Source of the DNA: Symbiodinium natans
Lineage: Eukaryota > Sar > Dinophyceae > Suessiales > Symbiodiniaceae
Length of the DNA: 64,000 nt
Assembly (NCBI GenBank): GCA_905221605.1
Contig: CAJNDS010000446.1
Span: 504,743 to 568,742, forward strand
Direction: 5' to 3'
Shown here: positions 33,812 through 46,104 of the stretch, piece after piece
How the letters are laid out: every line of letters starts with the position of its first letter
Position numbering within the stretch: the stretch's first letter is position 1
Program-made: the position numbers and the translations under genes
The notes under the pieces: model-generated
The model's database searches: none
Told to the model about the DNA's origin: nothing
What the model saw: the letters and a program-made list of their open reading frames with translations, nothing else

Positions 33812-36176
33812 CAGATTTGCATGAAAGTTGGCCAGCCATTCAGCAAGAGTGGTTGAACAGTGCAAAAAAAGCAACGAAAACAGAACCCTCGACTTGGCAG
33901 ACCCTGGTGGTATTTCATAGTTCCCTTGCTGGGTATAGGAGGATCATATTTCGGAAGATTTTTCAGAAGAGGGCTTTAAGGGGTCATCCTGCTAAACCCT
34001 AAACCCTGAACGCACGAAAGCCGGCCCTAAATACCTCTTGACGAGCCTACTGTTTCAAGGCCGTTGTGCTCAGGGTTGGAGAGTGGTTTATGTTGGGGGG
34101 CTACGCAAGCAAGGGGCCCGCAATACAGACCACCAACAGGAATTCCTTTATCAGGAGGACCCCAAGAAGATACCCTAATATCGCAAACCCCATATGAAGA
34201 CGCCTTACTATGGAACCCCCCCAAATCGTAGGATTCCTTTATACTAAGAACCCGAAAAGGTACCTCCTTATTTCGGAAACCAAGTAAGTACCCTTCATAT
34301 GGACCGCCCAAAAGGTAGGATTCCTTTGTCAGAAGGGCCCCAACAAGGCAGCCCCAAAACTCCGGAAACCCATCTACAGAGGCGACCGGAAGCTGCATGG
34401 GTTCAGGGAGTAGGCCTTTTAAGGGTTAGGGTTTCGGGGTTTAGGGTAGCGAGTTGAGGGGTTTTACGGTGTCGTGGCACAGGTTGAGGGCTCTAACACC
34501 CAAAACCCTGCAAAGCCCCCCAACCTCTGCACCTAAGCCGGAAAGCCCCTGCCCTAAACCCTAAACCCTAAACCCTGGTTCACCTGGCTCCAAGGCTGCC
34601 CCAAGCCCGAAGTCTACACTTGGCCTGTAAGCCCTAAGCTTTAAGCTGGGAAGCTGCACACAAACTCTGAGACATGTGTGTGAAGTGTATGTATTATGTA
34701 TGCATACATTCCTACATGTCTGCTGATGTTTGTGTCTGAACTTGTATATGTCAGTATACATGATGATACTGGTGGTGGGAAGGAGTCGATGAGGATGACG
34801 AGGAGCAGGGTGATGAGGATGATGATGAGAACTGTGGCTTAGGGTTTAGGGTTTAGGGTTTAGGGTCTAGGGTTTAGGGGTATGGCGCTCCCTCCCCAGC
34901 TGCAGAACCCTGAATCCCTACTGGCCTTCTACAAATAGGTTTCGGCACCTGAAGGACCCTGCAGCCCAGTGACGCTTAGGTACACCTGTGGCGTGAGTCG
35001 TGAGTGAAACCTTGGGTCGTTCCCAGGTTTAGGGTTCAAAGGGCTTGGCCTTGCAGGGCTTTGGGTTTAGAACTGTTTTTAGAGTTGGTAGGGTTCGGCA
35101 GAGTTCGTCGGATTTTCGAGTTACATTTTAATTATTTTGTGCCATTCTGTTAGTTTTTAGGGTCTTCGGGCTTGGGTTGAGGAATCCTTGCGCCAGCATG
35201 CTGAGCTGCAGAGTGACACCGAAGTCCTCCTGAATGCCCCATCCACCCTAATCCCAACACATACCCCGCAACGACCCTTGATAGAAACCCTAAACCCTGA
35301 ACCCTGAACCCTAAACCCTAAACCCTAAGGGGCTTAGGGTTTAGGACTTCCGGTGCTTAGACGCCGCTTCCCTGGCTTCCATGTCGCTTGAGCTACGATG
35401 ATGGCGCCTTGCATCTGTTGTCCTCCTAGCGCTTGTAGAGATATGGTCATATATTGGGATCTGCCTCGGCACACTAACAGTCAAATAAAGGGTTTTGTAC
35501 TAAACATAGCGCAAAATTCCAGCACCAGAAAGTCTTATATATGACTCATATATATATATATATACATACATATAGATATACTTTTTTATACTTGTATCTT
35601 TATATTCATATTTATCTTTGTATTTATACTTATATTTATATTGAGCTCTCTACATTAGGGTTCCTTTTGGGTACCCTAAATAAGAAGGGCCACCTTCTAA
35701 TCAGGACCCCAAAAGGGACCATGATTTGGAGAAATCACTATGTATACGGATTATCAACTTGCCTCTACTCTTGAGGCACAAGGTCATGAAAGGGAAGGCG
35801 AAAGGCTCTGGGTTTCTAGCGCGTGGCTTGTGGGTTTAGGAAGTTCAGGGTTTGCTTGTTCGAAGTGGGGGTCCCCTCATCGAATCCCGTCTCCCTTGAA
35901 AAAAGAAGTCGCCTCAAAAGCGTACATTTTCAAGATGGAACCTGAAATTACAAGAAGTCGTCCAGCAAAGGACAAGAAGTCGTCCAGCAAAGGTAGTTCC
36001 CGAAACCCAAACCTCTGACCCTAACCCCCAAACTAACTAATTACCCTAAACCCTAAACCTCTTACTCTAAGCCGTAAACCCTAAACACTCAACCCTAAAC
36101 CCTAAACCTCTGACCCCTAAACCTCTTACCCTAAACCCCAAACAAATTACCCTGAACCCTAAACCATTATCGGGAG
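33812..36176. other. Gene-poor stretch with microsatellites and foldback fragments
   Basis: It contains GTACCTCCTTATTTCGGAAA-type fragments related to family G (34140-34350), a GAT/GAG-rich stretch (34775-34838) that would encode an acidic run if coding, and AT microsatellites (35540-35640). Telomeric units are sparse. GTCGTCCAGCAAAGGACAAG repeats in tandem at 35956-35992. No firm gene. Confidence 0.45.
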
Positions 36177-36288
36177 ACAACAGAGTGGCGCCTCGTCGAT
36201 CGTCTCGGTTGGAGAATGGGACTTCCCCACAGGTTCTGGACACGTCAGACCGAAAGCAACAAAAGCACATCATGGTTTTCGCGCTGAG
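36177..36288 (+). CDS. Exon candidate, function unknown
   Basis: Open frame NRVAPRRSSRLENGTSPQVL then DTSDRKQQKHIMVFALR, polar and basic, ending at a GTTTAGG donor (36289). CCCTAAA-type units lie upstream. No domain recognised. Confidence 0.4.
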
Positions 36289-36624
36289 GTTTAGGAATTG
36301 TAATGTTCAGGGTTTCGGGCTTAAGGTGTAGGGTTTGCAGTGCTTTAGGTTTCCGGCCTCAAGTTTTTTGGTTTATAGTATTCAGGGTTTAGGGTCTATA
36401 GGATCATCCCGAGGACTGGTCAAATTATAGGGTTGTTAAGGGAGGGGGGTTCAAGGCGGGGTGTGTAACCCAAGTTTCCCCTAAACCTTTTAACAAAAAA
36501 AAGAACGGCTAAGCCTCAAAACCAGAACTCCCGTGGCGCTAGATGGGATGGGACCCGGCAAGACTGGTGGACCCCAGATATTTGGCCGCATCAGCTTCCC
36601 CAGACGATTAGGGCTTAGACGGGT

Positions 36625-36738
36625 TTAGTTGGGTTTCGGGGTTTAGGGGTTTAGGGGTTTAGGGGTTTAGGGGTTTAGGGGTTTAGGGGTTTAGGGGTTT
36701 AGGGGTTTAGGGGTTTAGGGGTTTAGGGGTTTAGGGGT
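36625..36738 (+). repeat. 8-bp variant array TTTAGGGG
   Basis: About 14 perfect units of GGGGTTTA. This is the complement of the CCCCTAAA variant amplified at 2139-2253, more than 34 kb away. Confidence 0.92.
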
Positions 36739-36988
36739 GAGGGGTTTTGTTGTTTTGGGGTGTCGGGGTTAGGGGTTTAGATGTGTCTTTGGGTGTTACG
36801 GGCTTCGGGGTTTTGAAAGAGAAAAGAAAAATGAACAACGCAAACCATGGCAAGCCTAAACCCTGTAAACACTGAATAACAGAAGCCCTCCCTAAGTTGA
36901 CATCAGCCAGCATACAATCCGCAAGAAATCCCCTAGAACTCGGCCACGTCTGGGGCCGCAGAACGCCGCTGTAGCTGAAGTTGCAGTC

Positions 36989-37137
36989 GCTTCATGAGCA
37001 GCTGGAGCAAAAGGGCTTAGGGTTTAAAAGGTCAGAGCCCTAAACCCTAAACCCTAAGTTTTGAATCCGGCACCCCAAACCCTACACCCTAAACACTAAG
37101 CATATCATAGCTTCATGGGCAGTTGGAGCAAGGGGCT
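36989..37137. repeat. Imperfect direct repeat of about 29 bp around telomeric units
   Basis: GCTTCATGAGCAGCTGGAGC at 36989 recurs as GCTTCATGGGCAGTTGGAGC at 37110, the match continuing through AAAAGGGCT/AAGGGGCT. Between lie CCCTAAA and TTTAGGG units. Confidence 0.7.
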
Positions 37138-37332
37138 CAGTACGACCCAAAGGGCTTAGGAGTTGGTTTGGTATGTCCCCCCACCCCATCCCCCCGCCCC
37201 CCACCCTAGCAAAAACCAAAAAAGTTTGAGGGTTGAGAGTTTAGAGTGGGGGGGTTACTACAACCCGAACTGTAGGAACTGAACCCTCAAAAAAGGTACC
37301 CTATCTTCGCAAAACTCCCACTTGCCCCCTTT

Positions 37333-37363
<31 letters not shown>

Positions 37364-39202
37364 GGAAGCACCAGTGGCCCTCCATTGGACTAAGCGGTTC
37401 CGTTTTGGTTCTTAGGTTGCTTAGGGTTTAGGGTTTAGGGTTTAGGGTTTAGGGTTTAGGAAAACAAGCATGTTCTCCCGGGGCATCCCTCCTCCAATAG
37501 AAGGAAGTCAGGTTTTTTTGGTTTGGGTTTTAGGAACCATTCCCCGGCGTATCCCCCCCCTTAGCCGCTAGACCCTACATCCCGTAAGACATCCTCATGT
37601 GCGTATGATGAAGAAGGCTGCATCTTCTCAAATATGCCCTGCAAACCTCTGTTCTCATACAGGGGCATAGGGTACGACCCCGCCCCATCTCTAAACCCCA
37701 AACCCCAAAAACCCTAACGCCTAAAATTAGACACTCCAATTGTCTGGGGTCTTCTTCGCTGGTTTCAGGAGGTGATGTATTCTATGAGTGCTGAGCCTAT
37801 ACAGCTGCGCACCAGGAAACCGACCCCCCCTCACGCCCAAAGCTTCATGTAATTTAGGAGTAGGCGTAGGTTTTTTTTTTTTTTTTTTTTGGGGGGGGGG
37901 GGTCATTATAGCAGGGACCATAAGGAAATACTTTTATATGAGTAGTTCTTCCGACCCCTATATTACCACGAGCTGACCTGCGCGCGCGCTAAAGTGCCCT
38001 CACAGCCTTGAGCTCGTGGGAGGGTGTCACACGGGGCATCGCAGCTTCTCATGGCCTATGCTGAGCTCCTCCCGACACGGTAGCACAGTGCCGACCTGGC
38101 TAGAACACGCACACACCCTCACTCCCGGGCATCTTTGACGTAGAAGAGCTATGGTAGCTGAAGCTGTGGGCAATAAACCGCTCCCAAGAGGTTATAGCCA
38201 GCAGATCCATCGACGGCCCACATGGGCGCATGTTGCCTCAGCTGGAGGACACAGCACCCTAGACGTATCTTGCTAGGCGTTAGGCTCCTACAAAACGCAA
38301 AAAAAGCCGCCGGAGAACAGATCGGTGGGTTTTGGGTTCGCACCCTCGGCTCCAATAGCAATGGCCAAGGCGTCGAAGACGGGAAAGGCCAGGCGGCCAG
38401 GGCTAAAGGTTTGTGGGGCCTAGCTTGAAGAAGCTGTGGAGCAGGTCTCAGGGTTTTGGGTTTTACTCTCGCTGCCTTAAGGGAGTTTCCTAAGCCCTAA
38501 ACCCTTCTGAGACCCTAAACCCCAGCCGCTTGGGCCTATATGGGGACGTTGGGGCCCAAGTACATAACAACAAGGTACATGGACCCTTAGGGAACTGGAG
38601 CTCTAATAAGGCACCCGCACTGAACGCGACGACCGAATCGTCCCTTGGTGCGGAGGACGATGCTCGAGCCTCAGGGGGGAAGTGGGGGAGGCAGCTTGGT
38701 TTGGGGTTTGGGATGTAGGGTCTAGGGTTTGGGGTTTGGGATTTAGGTTCAGGGTGTAGGGTTTAGGGTTTAGGGTTTAGGGTTTAGGGTTTAGGGTTTA
38801 GGCTTATGTGGGGTTTATAGGCCCACATTAAGCCCCCCCAAACCCCAAACCCTGAACCCCCTAAAGTGTCTGCAAGCCAACGAGCCCAATCCTAATAATC
38901 CCGAAACCCTAAATCCGAAACCCTAACCCGAACCTTCTAAACCTTCTTGACCTTCTGAACCCTAAACCTTCTCACCTTTCTAAACTCTAAGACCTGTAAA
39001 CCTAAACCTTCTGAACCTTCTAAACCTTCTAAACCTTCTAAACCTTGAACCCTCTAAACCCTGAACCCTAAAAACCCAAAACCCCCTAACTAAACCCTCG
39101 ACCCAATCCCAAAACCCTGAACCCTAAACCCCGAGCCCTAACCCCAAACCCGAAACCCTAGACCCCAAACCCCAAACCCTAAACCCGCTGCAAGCCACCT
39201 AG
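37138..39202. other. Gene-poor stretch with homopolymers
   Basis: It holds a C run (about 37335-37362), a T20 run joined to G11 (37871-37901), and TTTAGGG arrays (37425-37460, 38757-38803). The segment 38612-38680 is open and reads APALNATTESSLGAEDDARA, a possible exon without a motif. The 38150-38430 frames show nothing recognisable. Confidence 0.45.
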
Positions 39203-39253
39203 GCCCTGGGCCGCGGATTGCCGGCGGACTGCACCATGGAGGCGATGTTGAGG
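39203..39253 (+). CDS. Small exon candidate
   Basis: Between CCTAG and a GT donor (39254) the frame reads ALGRGLPADCTMEAMLR. CCCTAAA units lie upstream and TTTAGGG-type units downstream. Confidence 0.4.
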
Positions 39254-40958
39254 GTGTAGGGTTAGTGTTTAGGGTTCAGGGTTCAGGGTTCAGGGTTTAG
39301 GGTTTAGGGTTTAGGGTTGAGGGTTTAGTTTGGGGGCTTTGGGTTTTTTTGGTTTGGGAGTTGGGGGGGTTTGGGTTTCGGCGGCAAGTAGACCGAGTCA
39401 AGGCTTGCACTGAGGCGGTTCTGCCGAATGGGGAAGCTCAGCTCCCAGGAGCTTCTTTAAACCCTTAGCCCTAAAAAACCCTATGAACCCTACAAAACCC
39501 TATAAAACCCTGTAAACCCTACAAACCCTGTAAACCCCTAAACCCTAAAACCGAAACTCTAAACCCTAAACCCTAAACCCTAAACCCTAAACCCGAAAAT
39601 CCATAAACCCTAAACCCACCCCCTCCCGCCCCAGCCCCACTCACATCCCGAGTCCCGAAATAGGGTTTAGGGTTTAGGGTTTAGGGTTTAGGGTTTAGGG
39701 TTTGGGGTTTGGGGTTTGGGGTTTGGGGTTTGGGGTTTGGGGTCTGGGGTTTGGGGTTTAAGTTTAGGGTTTAGGGTTTTAAGCCACAGTTCTCAAACTT
39801 GTTGGGCCAGGCTCTGCGAGAGAGGGCTCAAGGCCGGCGTTCGATCAACCGTTGTGAGGTTCAGGGTTTGCAAGGTTCAGGGTTCAGGGTTTTGGGATTG
39901 GGGTTTGGGGTTTAGGGTTTTAGAAGGTTCAGATGTTAGGGTTGAGAAGGTTAGGGGTTTACAAGGTTTAGAAGGTGTAGGGTTCAGGCTTTAGGAGGTT
40001 TGGAGTTTGGGGCTTGGGGTTGGGGTTTAGGGCGTAGTCGAGTTTATGCATGTGTAGAAGGTTCAGGGATTAGGGATCAGGGCTTGAGGTCTAGACTGTT
40101 TAAAAAGTTTAGGATCTAGAGCAGGTTTGTAAGAGTTACGGGCCTTGAGGAGGCCTTATAGGAGTTTGGGCGGGCGGGGGGCTTTCTTTGCGGTGGCTTG
40201 TTCTGGGCTGCGGGCCTTCTCCCCCTTTCGTCGGGTTTGGTTTAAACCCTAAACCCTAAACCCTAAACCCTAAACCCTAAAGCGCCTCTCAGTCGGCCAG
40301 GGAAGACCGTCGTGGTGGGGCGAACTGCGCGAGCGCGACTATTCACCAGAGATATCTCCTTAGAACCCCTAAACCCGAAACCCGTAAACCCCATTGCATC
40401 GAAACCTTAAACCCTAAACCCTAAACCCTAAAAACCCTAAACCCCAAACCCCAAACTCTAAACCCTAAACCCTAACCCTATATACGTCTAACAAAGACGA
40501 TGAGCAGCAACATGCCAATCTGCCAATCAACAAGCCCTGTATCACCCAACTGCGCACTTTGCACACCGCAGGTCATGCAAGCCTTCAAACCCTTAAGGCC
40601 CTTCAGGCCCTTGAGGGTTTAGGGTTTAGGGTTTAGGGTTTAGGGTTTAGGGTTTAGGGTTTAGGCATCCGCGCGCCTTCCTGAAACACCCTCAATCCCG
40701 AAAACCTCAATCCTAAACCCGAAACAAAACGTAAGCCTGAGGTTGGACTCCAAGCCCCCCTTGACCCTAAGGCGCTAGACCAACCCTAAACCCTAAACCC
40801 AAAGCCCAAAACCGCAAACCCCAAACCCCAAACCCCAAACCCCAAACCCTAAACCCTAAACCCCAAACCCCAAACCCCAAACCCCAAACCCTAAACCCGA
40901 AACCCTAAACCCTAAACCCTAAACCCTAAACCCTAAACCCCACACTACATGTCACCAG
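39254..40958. other. Intron-like stretch with variant arrays and weak exon candidates
   Basis: The stretch has a TTTGGGG block (39703-39750), CCCTAAA blocks (39560-39592, 40244-40280, 40801-40938) and TTTAGGG (40617-40666). Segments 39398-39458 (RVKACTEAVLPNGEAQLPGA) and 40293-40370 are open between arrays and may be exons, but frames are ambiguous. Confidence 0.4.
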
Positions 40959-41029
40959 GGCTTCTGGACAGCTACGTGAAAGCCACAGATGCCGCTGCCG
41001 CGGTGAAAGGCTTTCAGGCGGATCGCAGG
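40959..41029 (+). CDS. Exon, alanine-rich helical segment
   Basis: Acceptor CACCAG, donor GTTTAGGG at 41030. The frame LLDSYVKATDAAAAVKGFQA then DRR is helix-like. It is bracketed by CCCTAAA upstream and TTTAGGG-type units downstream. It lies in the same broad region as the exons at 43134 and 45827; joining was not tested. Confidence 0.5.
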
Positions 41030-43133
41030 GTTTAGGGTTCAGGGTCTTTAGGGTTTTTAGGGTCTTTAGGGTCTTTAGGGTCTTTAGGGAGGGGGTTTCC
41101 CCACTTATACTTCCACTATGCCCCCTTGTCATGAGCAGAGTTGCAAGGTCTTTGTTAGGGTCCTAGGGCTAAACCCTAAACCCTAAACCCTAAACCGCTT
41201 ATTGAATTGTTTAGGGCCCTAGATTGGGGTCTTAGGCCATCCGTCCCCTTTTGCTCTAGTCAGTATAGGAAGTACGTACAGTAAGGGTGCCCCTGCTTGC
41301 ATGCAGTAGATCCCTAAAAAACGCAGCACCAAAGTTTTTGTGAAGCCCCCCCCACCCCCAGAACTTTCCCAAGCGAAAGCACCAAACACCCAAAGCCCTG
41401 AAGCCCAGACTGCCTTCAGCCCTAAACCCTCAACCCTGAACCCTAAACCCTCAACCCTAAACCCTGAACCTCCAAAGTCCGTCAACCCCGAAAGCCTTGA
41501 AGCCCGGGCGACCAAAACCCCATGAACTGCCCTGAAACGGTGTAGGGGGCATAGCTCAATTGTCAATAGGGTTTAGGGTTTAGGGTTCAGGGTGTTGGGG
41601 CATTTGCCGCTTTAAGACCACCGACATCCCCAGATCACACAGTTCAGGGTTTCGGGTTTAGGGTTCAGTTTTTTTGGATTTGCCGAAGTTTGAGGCACTC
41701 TTAGGTGATCTACTACCCTATGTGCGGATGTAGGGCTCGACGTTGGGACTTCACGCTGAGTCTTCCTTAAGAGGTCCCTTCTAACCCCTTGAGAGCCTTC
41801 TTACACCTGGACGAGAAGGCTTTTTCAGGGTTTTGGAATCCAACAAAAAATCTGCATGCATTGTCTATATATAATAGTTGAACCCGACTGATCTTCTTAC
41901 ATGAAGCCTGAAGGATTCGTGCGAAGCAATCTTGAGGCCAACCTCAACCTCCCTGCCTGGGGGCTTCTGACTGCTAGCAAACGAGCGGTCTGGGTGCAGG
42001 GGATTCAGGGTTTATGGTTTAAGGTTTGGGGTTTAGGGTTTAGGGCTCAAGAAAAACGGCATGGCCTTCATTGTCCACCCGAACGAGCGGGGACGATAGC
42101 CAAGAAAGAGTCGGATGCCAGAACAGAGGCCAAGGAAGAGGAGGACACGGAGACCCCAAACCCGAAGCCTTAAACCCTGCAAGCCTGTGTATCTCAGACC
42201 CTAGAAGCCGCACAAACCCCACGGACCTAGAAACCAACAATCCCCAATCGAAGCTCCAAAACCTCAAACCTCCCACACCCTCAGCCCCCCTGGACCAAAC
42301 CCTGAAACCCTCTATTCGCGCTAAACCTGGAACCCTCAACCCGAAACCCTACGAGCCCTGAAACCCCTGAAACCCGAAACGTGCTTGTAGAGGGGTCGGA
42401 ATAGTCACCAATGTATTCCCTATTGTAGTCCCTAGATAATTACATTCTAACAACCCCTAAAACCCTATTCTAATTCTTTAGGCCCTGAACCCTGAACCCT
42501 AAACCCTAAACACTAAACTCCCTGCCCCAAGATTAGCCCCCGCCCTTTGGGTCAGGAGCTGGCAGAGGAAATACCTGGATTTTTTGACGAGGCCCGGATT
42601 CTTGGGCTCAAGGGTCTTTATTAGGGTTTAGGGTTTAGGGTTTAGGGTTTAGGGCAGGACCCTTGATTTATTTATGGGTTAGTGGATTTAGGGTTTGGGT
42701 CTTTGTAAGGGTCTTCATCAAGGGACCTTGAAGATGTCCATTTGTTCATGGGTGGCTGGGCTCATGGGTTTAGGGTTTGGGGGTAGTTCTCTAGATTCGG
42801 GTCGCCTTTGGGGTCCTTGTGCCTTTTGGGCTTCTGGGGCTCTTCAGGGGATCGGAGTGGTTTCGGATCTGTTTTCTGCACCTGTGGCACGATCCCGGGA
42901 GAGTTCCCTAAACCCTGAACCCTGAACCCTAAACCTTGCCTAGGACCCTATGTACCTACAGCTTTCAAGGTGTGCCTACTAATTTAGGGTAGCTGCTACT
43001 CATCTGTAGGTAAGTAGAGTCCCAGGTGAACCGAAAGCCCTATCCCTAAACCCTAAACCCCACGTAGCCCTTAAACCGAAACCCCACACCCTAAACCCTA
43101 GCCCTAAACCCTCAACCCTGACCCCATCTGCAG
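41030..43133. other. Stretch without a firm gene
   Basis: It holds short GGGTCTTTA repeats (41041-41088), CCCTAAA/TTTAGGG patches and a family C element at 42941-43028. Frames at 41219-41566, 41901-42361 and 42695-42925 are translations of telomeric variants and flanks with no domain. Confidence 0.4.
42941..43028. mobile_element. Family C element, copy 2
   Basis: Begins TAGGACCCTATGTACCTACA and ends CTGTAGGTAAGTAGAGTCCC, imperfect inverted ends with GGGTAGCTGCTAC inside. Confidence 0.55.
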
Positions 43134-43220
43134 GTTGCCGTTTGCGCATTGCGCACCGCGCTCGAGCGCACGGCAAAGCAGCGAGCCACGGTTACAGATC
43201 TCCTGGCGCTGCTGCACAAG
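43134..43220 (+). CDS. Exon encoding an amphipathic helix
   Basis: Acceptor CTGCAG, donor AG|GC at 43221. The frame VAVCALRTALERTAKQRATV then TDLLALLHK is free of stops and phase 0 at both ends. It could continue into the exon at about 45827 (ELSAGGNSDSSVHL) across a 2.6-kb intron. Confidence 0.5.
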
Positions 43221-43999
43221 GCACCTGGGCGTGAACGGCTTGGGGTTTAGGGTTTAGAGTCTGAGGCTTAGGGTTTAGGGATAAAGGTTTGAGGTTTAGG
43301 GTTGAGGGTTTAGGGTTTTAGGGTTTTAGGGTTTTGGGAGGGTTCAGGGTTTAGGGCTTGGGGTTTAGGGTTCGTGGTTGCTTAGTACCTGTTTGTTTGC
43401 CCTTTTTGGGTTTTGGGCTCTCTTGTGAAAGCAAGCAACCCCGAATTCAAAGGGTAACCTCATCAAGATATTGTTACTGGGCCACCAAGACTAGGTAGCC
43501 CAGTGGTGCATTTTGCCCTCTTCGGGTGTGAGGTTGCTTTATACAAGTAACTAGCACCAAAATTGTGTACCCTTATCATCGTATGGCTGAACTAGCACTA
43601 AAAAGTGTACTGTTGGTCTACCAAGAAGTACGTAGTATGTGGGTTCCCATTTTGGTAAGGATGCCCCTTTTAGGGCCTCTTTCCCCGATGGTCCATGCCT
43701 TCGAAGGGCACTTTGGAACAACCCCAAACCCTAAACCCCAAATGTGGGCAGGGAGTCAGGTGTGGTTGCCTTGGGATTCTTAGAAACCCGAAACCCTACC
43801 ATGGACCCGCTTTGCCTGCAGTTTTACGGGTTGTACCTACTAATTACTAAATAAGGGTAGTTCCCTGAACTATAAGGCAATTTTCCGTAAGTTCAGACAG
43901 CCCGAAGCCCTGAAATCAAAGCCTAACCCCTCTGCGACCTGCAAAAAACTCGAGTCATGCTAGCCAATGGCATAGGGTATAGGTCGCTATTGTAATTCT

Positions 44000-44139
44000 T
44001 AGGGTAGTTGCAAGTATTATGGACCCTTAGAAGGGGACCCCTTATATACCCCTTATATAACTTATATACCCTACACAACCCAAGGGCCCATACTTCAGAA
44101 CCCATTAAGGGAGGAAAGGGACGATATTAAGGGCCCATG
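44000..44139. mobile_element. Family F foldback element, copy 3 (inverted)
   Basis: AGGGTAGTTGCAAGTATTAT on the left; the inner AACCCAAGGGCCCATACTTC is the reverse complement of the family F core at 27060 and 33730. Confidence 0.6.
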
Positions 44140-44181
44140 TCTGTATTGTGATAGCCGGAAAACAGGCCCTTGGCAAACGAA

Positions 44182-44377
44182 TAGCTCAAAAATAGCTTTA
44201 AGATAGAACGAATTTCGGAAAGATTCGCTATTCTTGCTGCTGTTGGTATTTATGCGCTACATATTTGCTATTTACTTGCTATTGAATCTACTAGTCTCAT
44301 GCTTGGTTTTTCTGGGAGGCTATCTTTGAGGGCCTAATTTTGTTCTATATGCTTCTTGTGAGGCTATTTTTGAGCTA
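44182..44377. repeat. AT-rich foldback
   Basis: TAGCTCAAAAATAGC (44182-44196) and its exact complement GCTATTTTTGAGCTA (44363-44377) bracket AT-rich DNA with further CTATTT repeats. Telomeric units are absent. Confidence 0.6.
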
Positions 44378-44511
44378 CTGGTGAGCCTATGTTTTTCCTG
44401 ACAGTTTCCTATGTTTCTCCTATATGCACCTATTCAATTCCTTTATTCTGAAATTCATCATGCAACATACGTCTGATCTTTCCATGGTCTCGCCCTCACA
44501 ACCCATGTAAC

Positions 44512-44655
44512 TACTTGGAGGTTCATGGTACTAACTAACCAATTATAACTGTACGTATAACCCACTTATAAGCCCCTTAAGTGCCCGAAGATGGCTAAAA
44601 GTACAGTTATAAGTACAGTTACAATTGGTTACTAAGTACCATGAACCTCCAAGTA
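44512..44655. mobile_element. Family A foldback element
   Basis: CTACTTGGAGGTTCATGGTA and TACCATGAACCTCCAAGTAG ends, with AATTATAACTGTACGTATAA and CAGTTATAAGTACAGTTACA arms. A solo right end of the same family lies just downstream at 44694-44726, separated by CCCTAAA units. Confidence 0.85.
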
Positions 44656-45826
44656 GACCCCAAACCCTAAACCCTAAACCCTACAACCCTAAAGATTGGT
44701 TAACAACTACCATGAACCTCCAAGTACCCTAAGAGTTCTTCAAGCCTTCAAAGTGAAAAGGGTCCGAGATTGGGGGGAGCTAAGCTGAGGGAAGCCAAGG
44801 GGAGCTTTGGGGACAAAGGGCTTTAGGGTTTAGGGTTTAGGGACGCTTTTTCTGTCAATTACTAGGTTTTTGGGGTTGAGGGTCCAGGAATCCTACGAGG
44901 GGTTTAGGGATCTGTTTCGAGGTTTTAGGGTTGAGGGCTCTAGGAATCCTACGAGGGTTTAGGGATCCTCCTTCACGGCGTACGGTTGAGGCCACGTAGA
45001 TTGCCAGAGTTTCGGCATTCCAACCTCATGGCCAGGAGGGAGTGCTTGATCGACCATCGCTGGTCCGGGGCTACGCCAAGCTGATTTGCACTTGGCAGGC
45101 AGGGCCGCCTATCATAATGAGACCTGCTTGGGCACAACCTCCCTTTTTTTTTTGGGGGGGGGGGGGGGTATGGTGTTACGGTAGGCTTCTGAGATCTGCC
45201 AGGTGCATCGTTAGCCGGGTGCAAGCATGCATGGGCGTTGCTGGTTTAGGGTTTAGGGTTCAGGGTGACACTCCCGTGATCTGAACTGCTATGCCGTTGG
45301 CTATTTTGATATACATGGTAGTACACCACATTAGTTGTTGTATCTTACAAACCAAATAAAGTCATTTCAAATGAGGTAGTCCAGGGTTTGGGATGTAGTC
45401 CAGGGTTTGGATGTCCATGCTTTGTGGTTAGGTTTTTGTTCCGCTTCCGGGCTGGATGAGGGGCTGTTTGCTTCGAGGGATTCAGGCTTCGGAGAGGGCC
45501 GCGGAACGCACAAGTTACGTTTCAGAGGAGACAGCCTCAGCAGGAGCGGAATGTTGATGAGAAGAGACAAGGCACCTCTTCGCTCTAAACCTTAAACCCT
45601 AAACCAACTGCAACTCCTACCACATGCAGATGCCCCCATCAAGAGCCCCCGAAGTTGAAAAAGTCCTGAGCCCTTCAACGCCTCGACAATGAAACCCTAT
45701 CTGCAAACCCCCCAGAACCCTTAAACCCTAAACTTGCCTATCCCTAAACCCCACAGAGCCCTCAAAACCCCAAAAGAACCCTAAACCCTAAACTTGCCTA
45801 CCCCAAAACCCTAAACCTCTAAAGAG

Positions 45827-45929
45827 TGCGCGGCAGGAGCTGTCGGCCGGAGGCAACAGTGACAGCTCCGTTCACTTGGTGGACACGTTGCCAGGGACCT
45901 CAATGCACCCCACGAGAAGGGCATTCAGG
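45827..45929 (+). CDS. Exon candidate, polar sequence
   Basis: The frame ARQELSAGGNSDSSVHLVDT then LPGTSMHPTRRAFR ends at a GTTTAAGG donor (45930). The acceptor is either AGAG at 45826 or GCAG at 45836. CCCTAAA units lie upstream and TTTAGGG units follow. Confidence 0.45.
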
Positions 45930-46104
45930 GTTTAAGGGTCTGAGGGTTTAGGGTTTTAGGGTCTGAGGGTTTAGGGTTTAGGGTTTGGGGTTTAGGGTCT
46001 AGTAGGGTTTAGGGTTTGGGGTTTAGGGTCTAGGGTTTGGGGTTTAGGGGTCTTGGGGGGCTTCACGGCTGTTGGGGCTTTGGGTGCAAGGGTTGTTGCT
46101 AAAA

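Larger units (their letters stand above)
43221..45826. other. Long intron or intergenic stretch with foldback elements
   Basis: It contains TTTAGGG variants (43242-43375), foldbacks at 44000-44139 and 44512-44655, an inverted pair at 44182/44363, and a G-rich run (45155-45169). Frames at 44973-45284 show no domain. Confidence 0.45.

Noticed and set aside
42040-42361. Overlapping 96-99 codon frames on both strands
   Set aside because: They are built from telomeric-variant translations (NPKP and GFRV strings) and have no domain.
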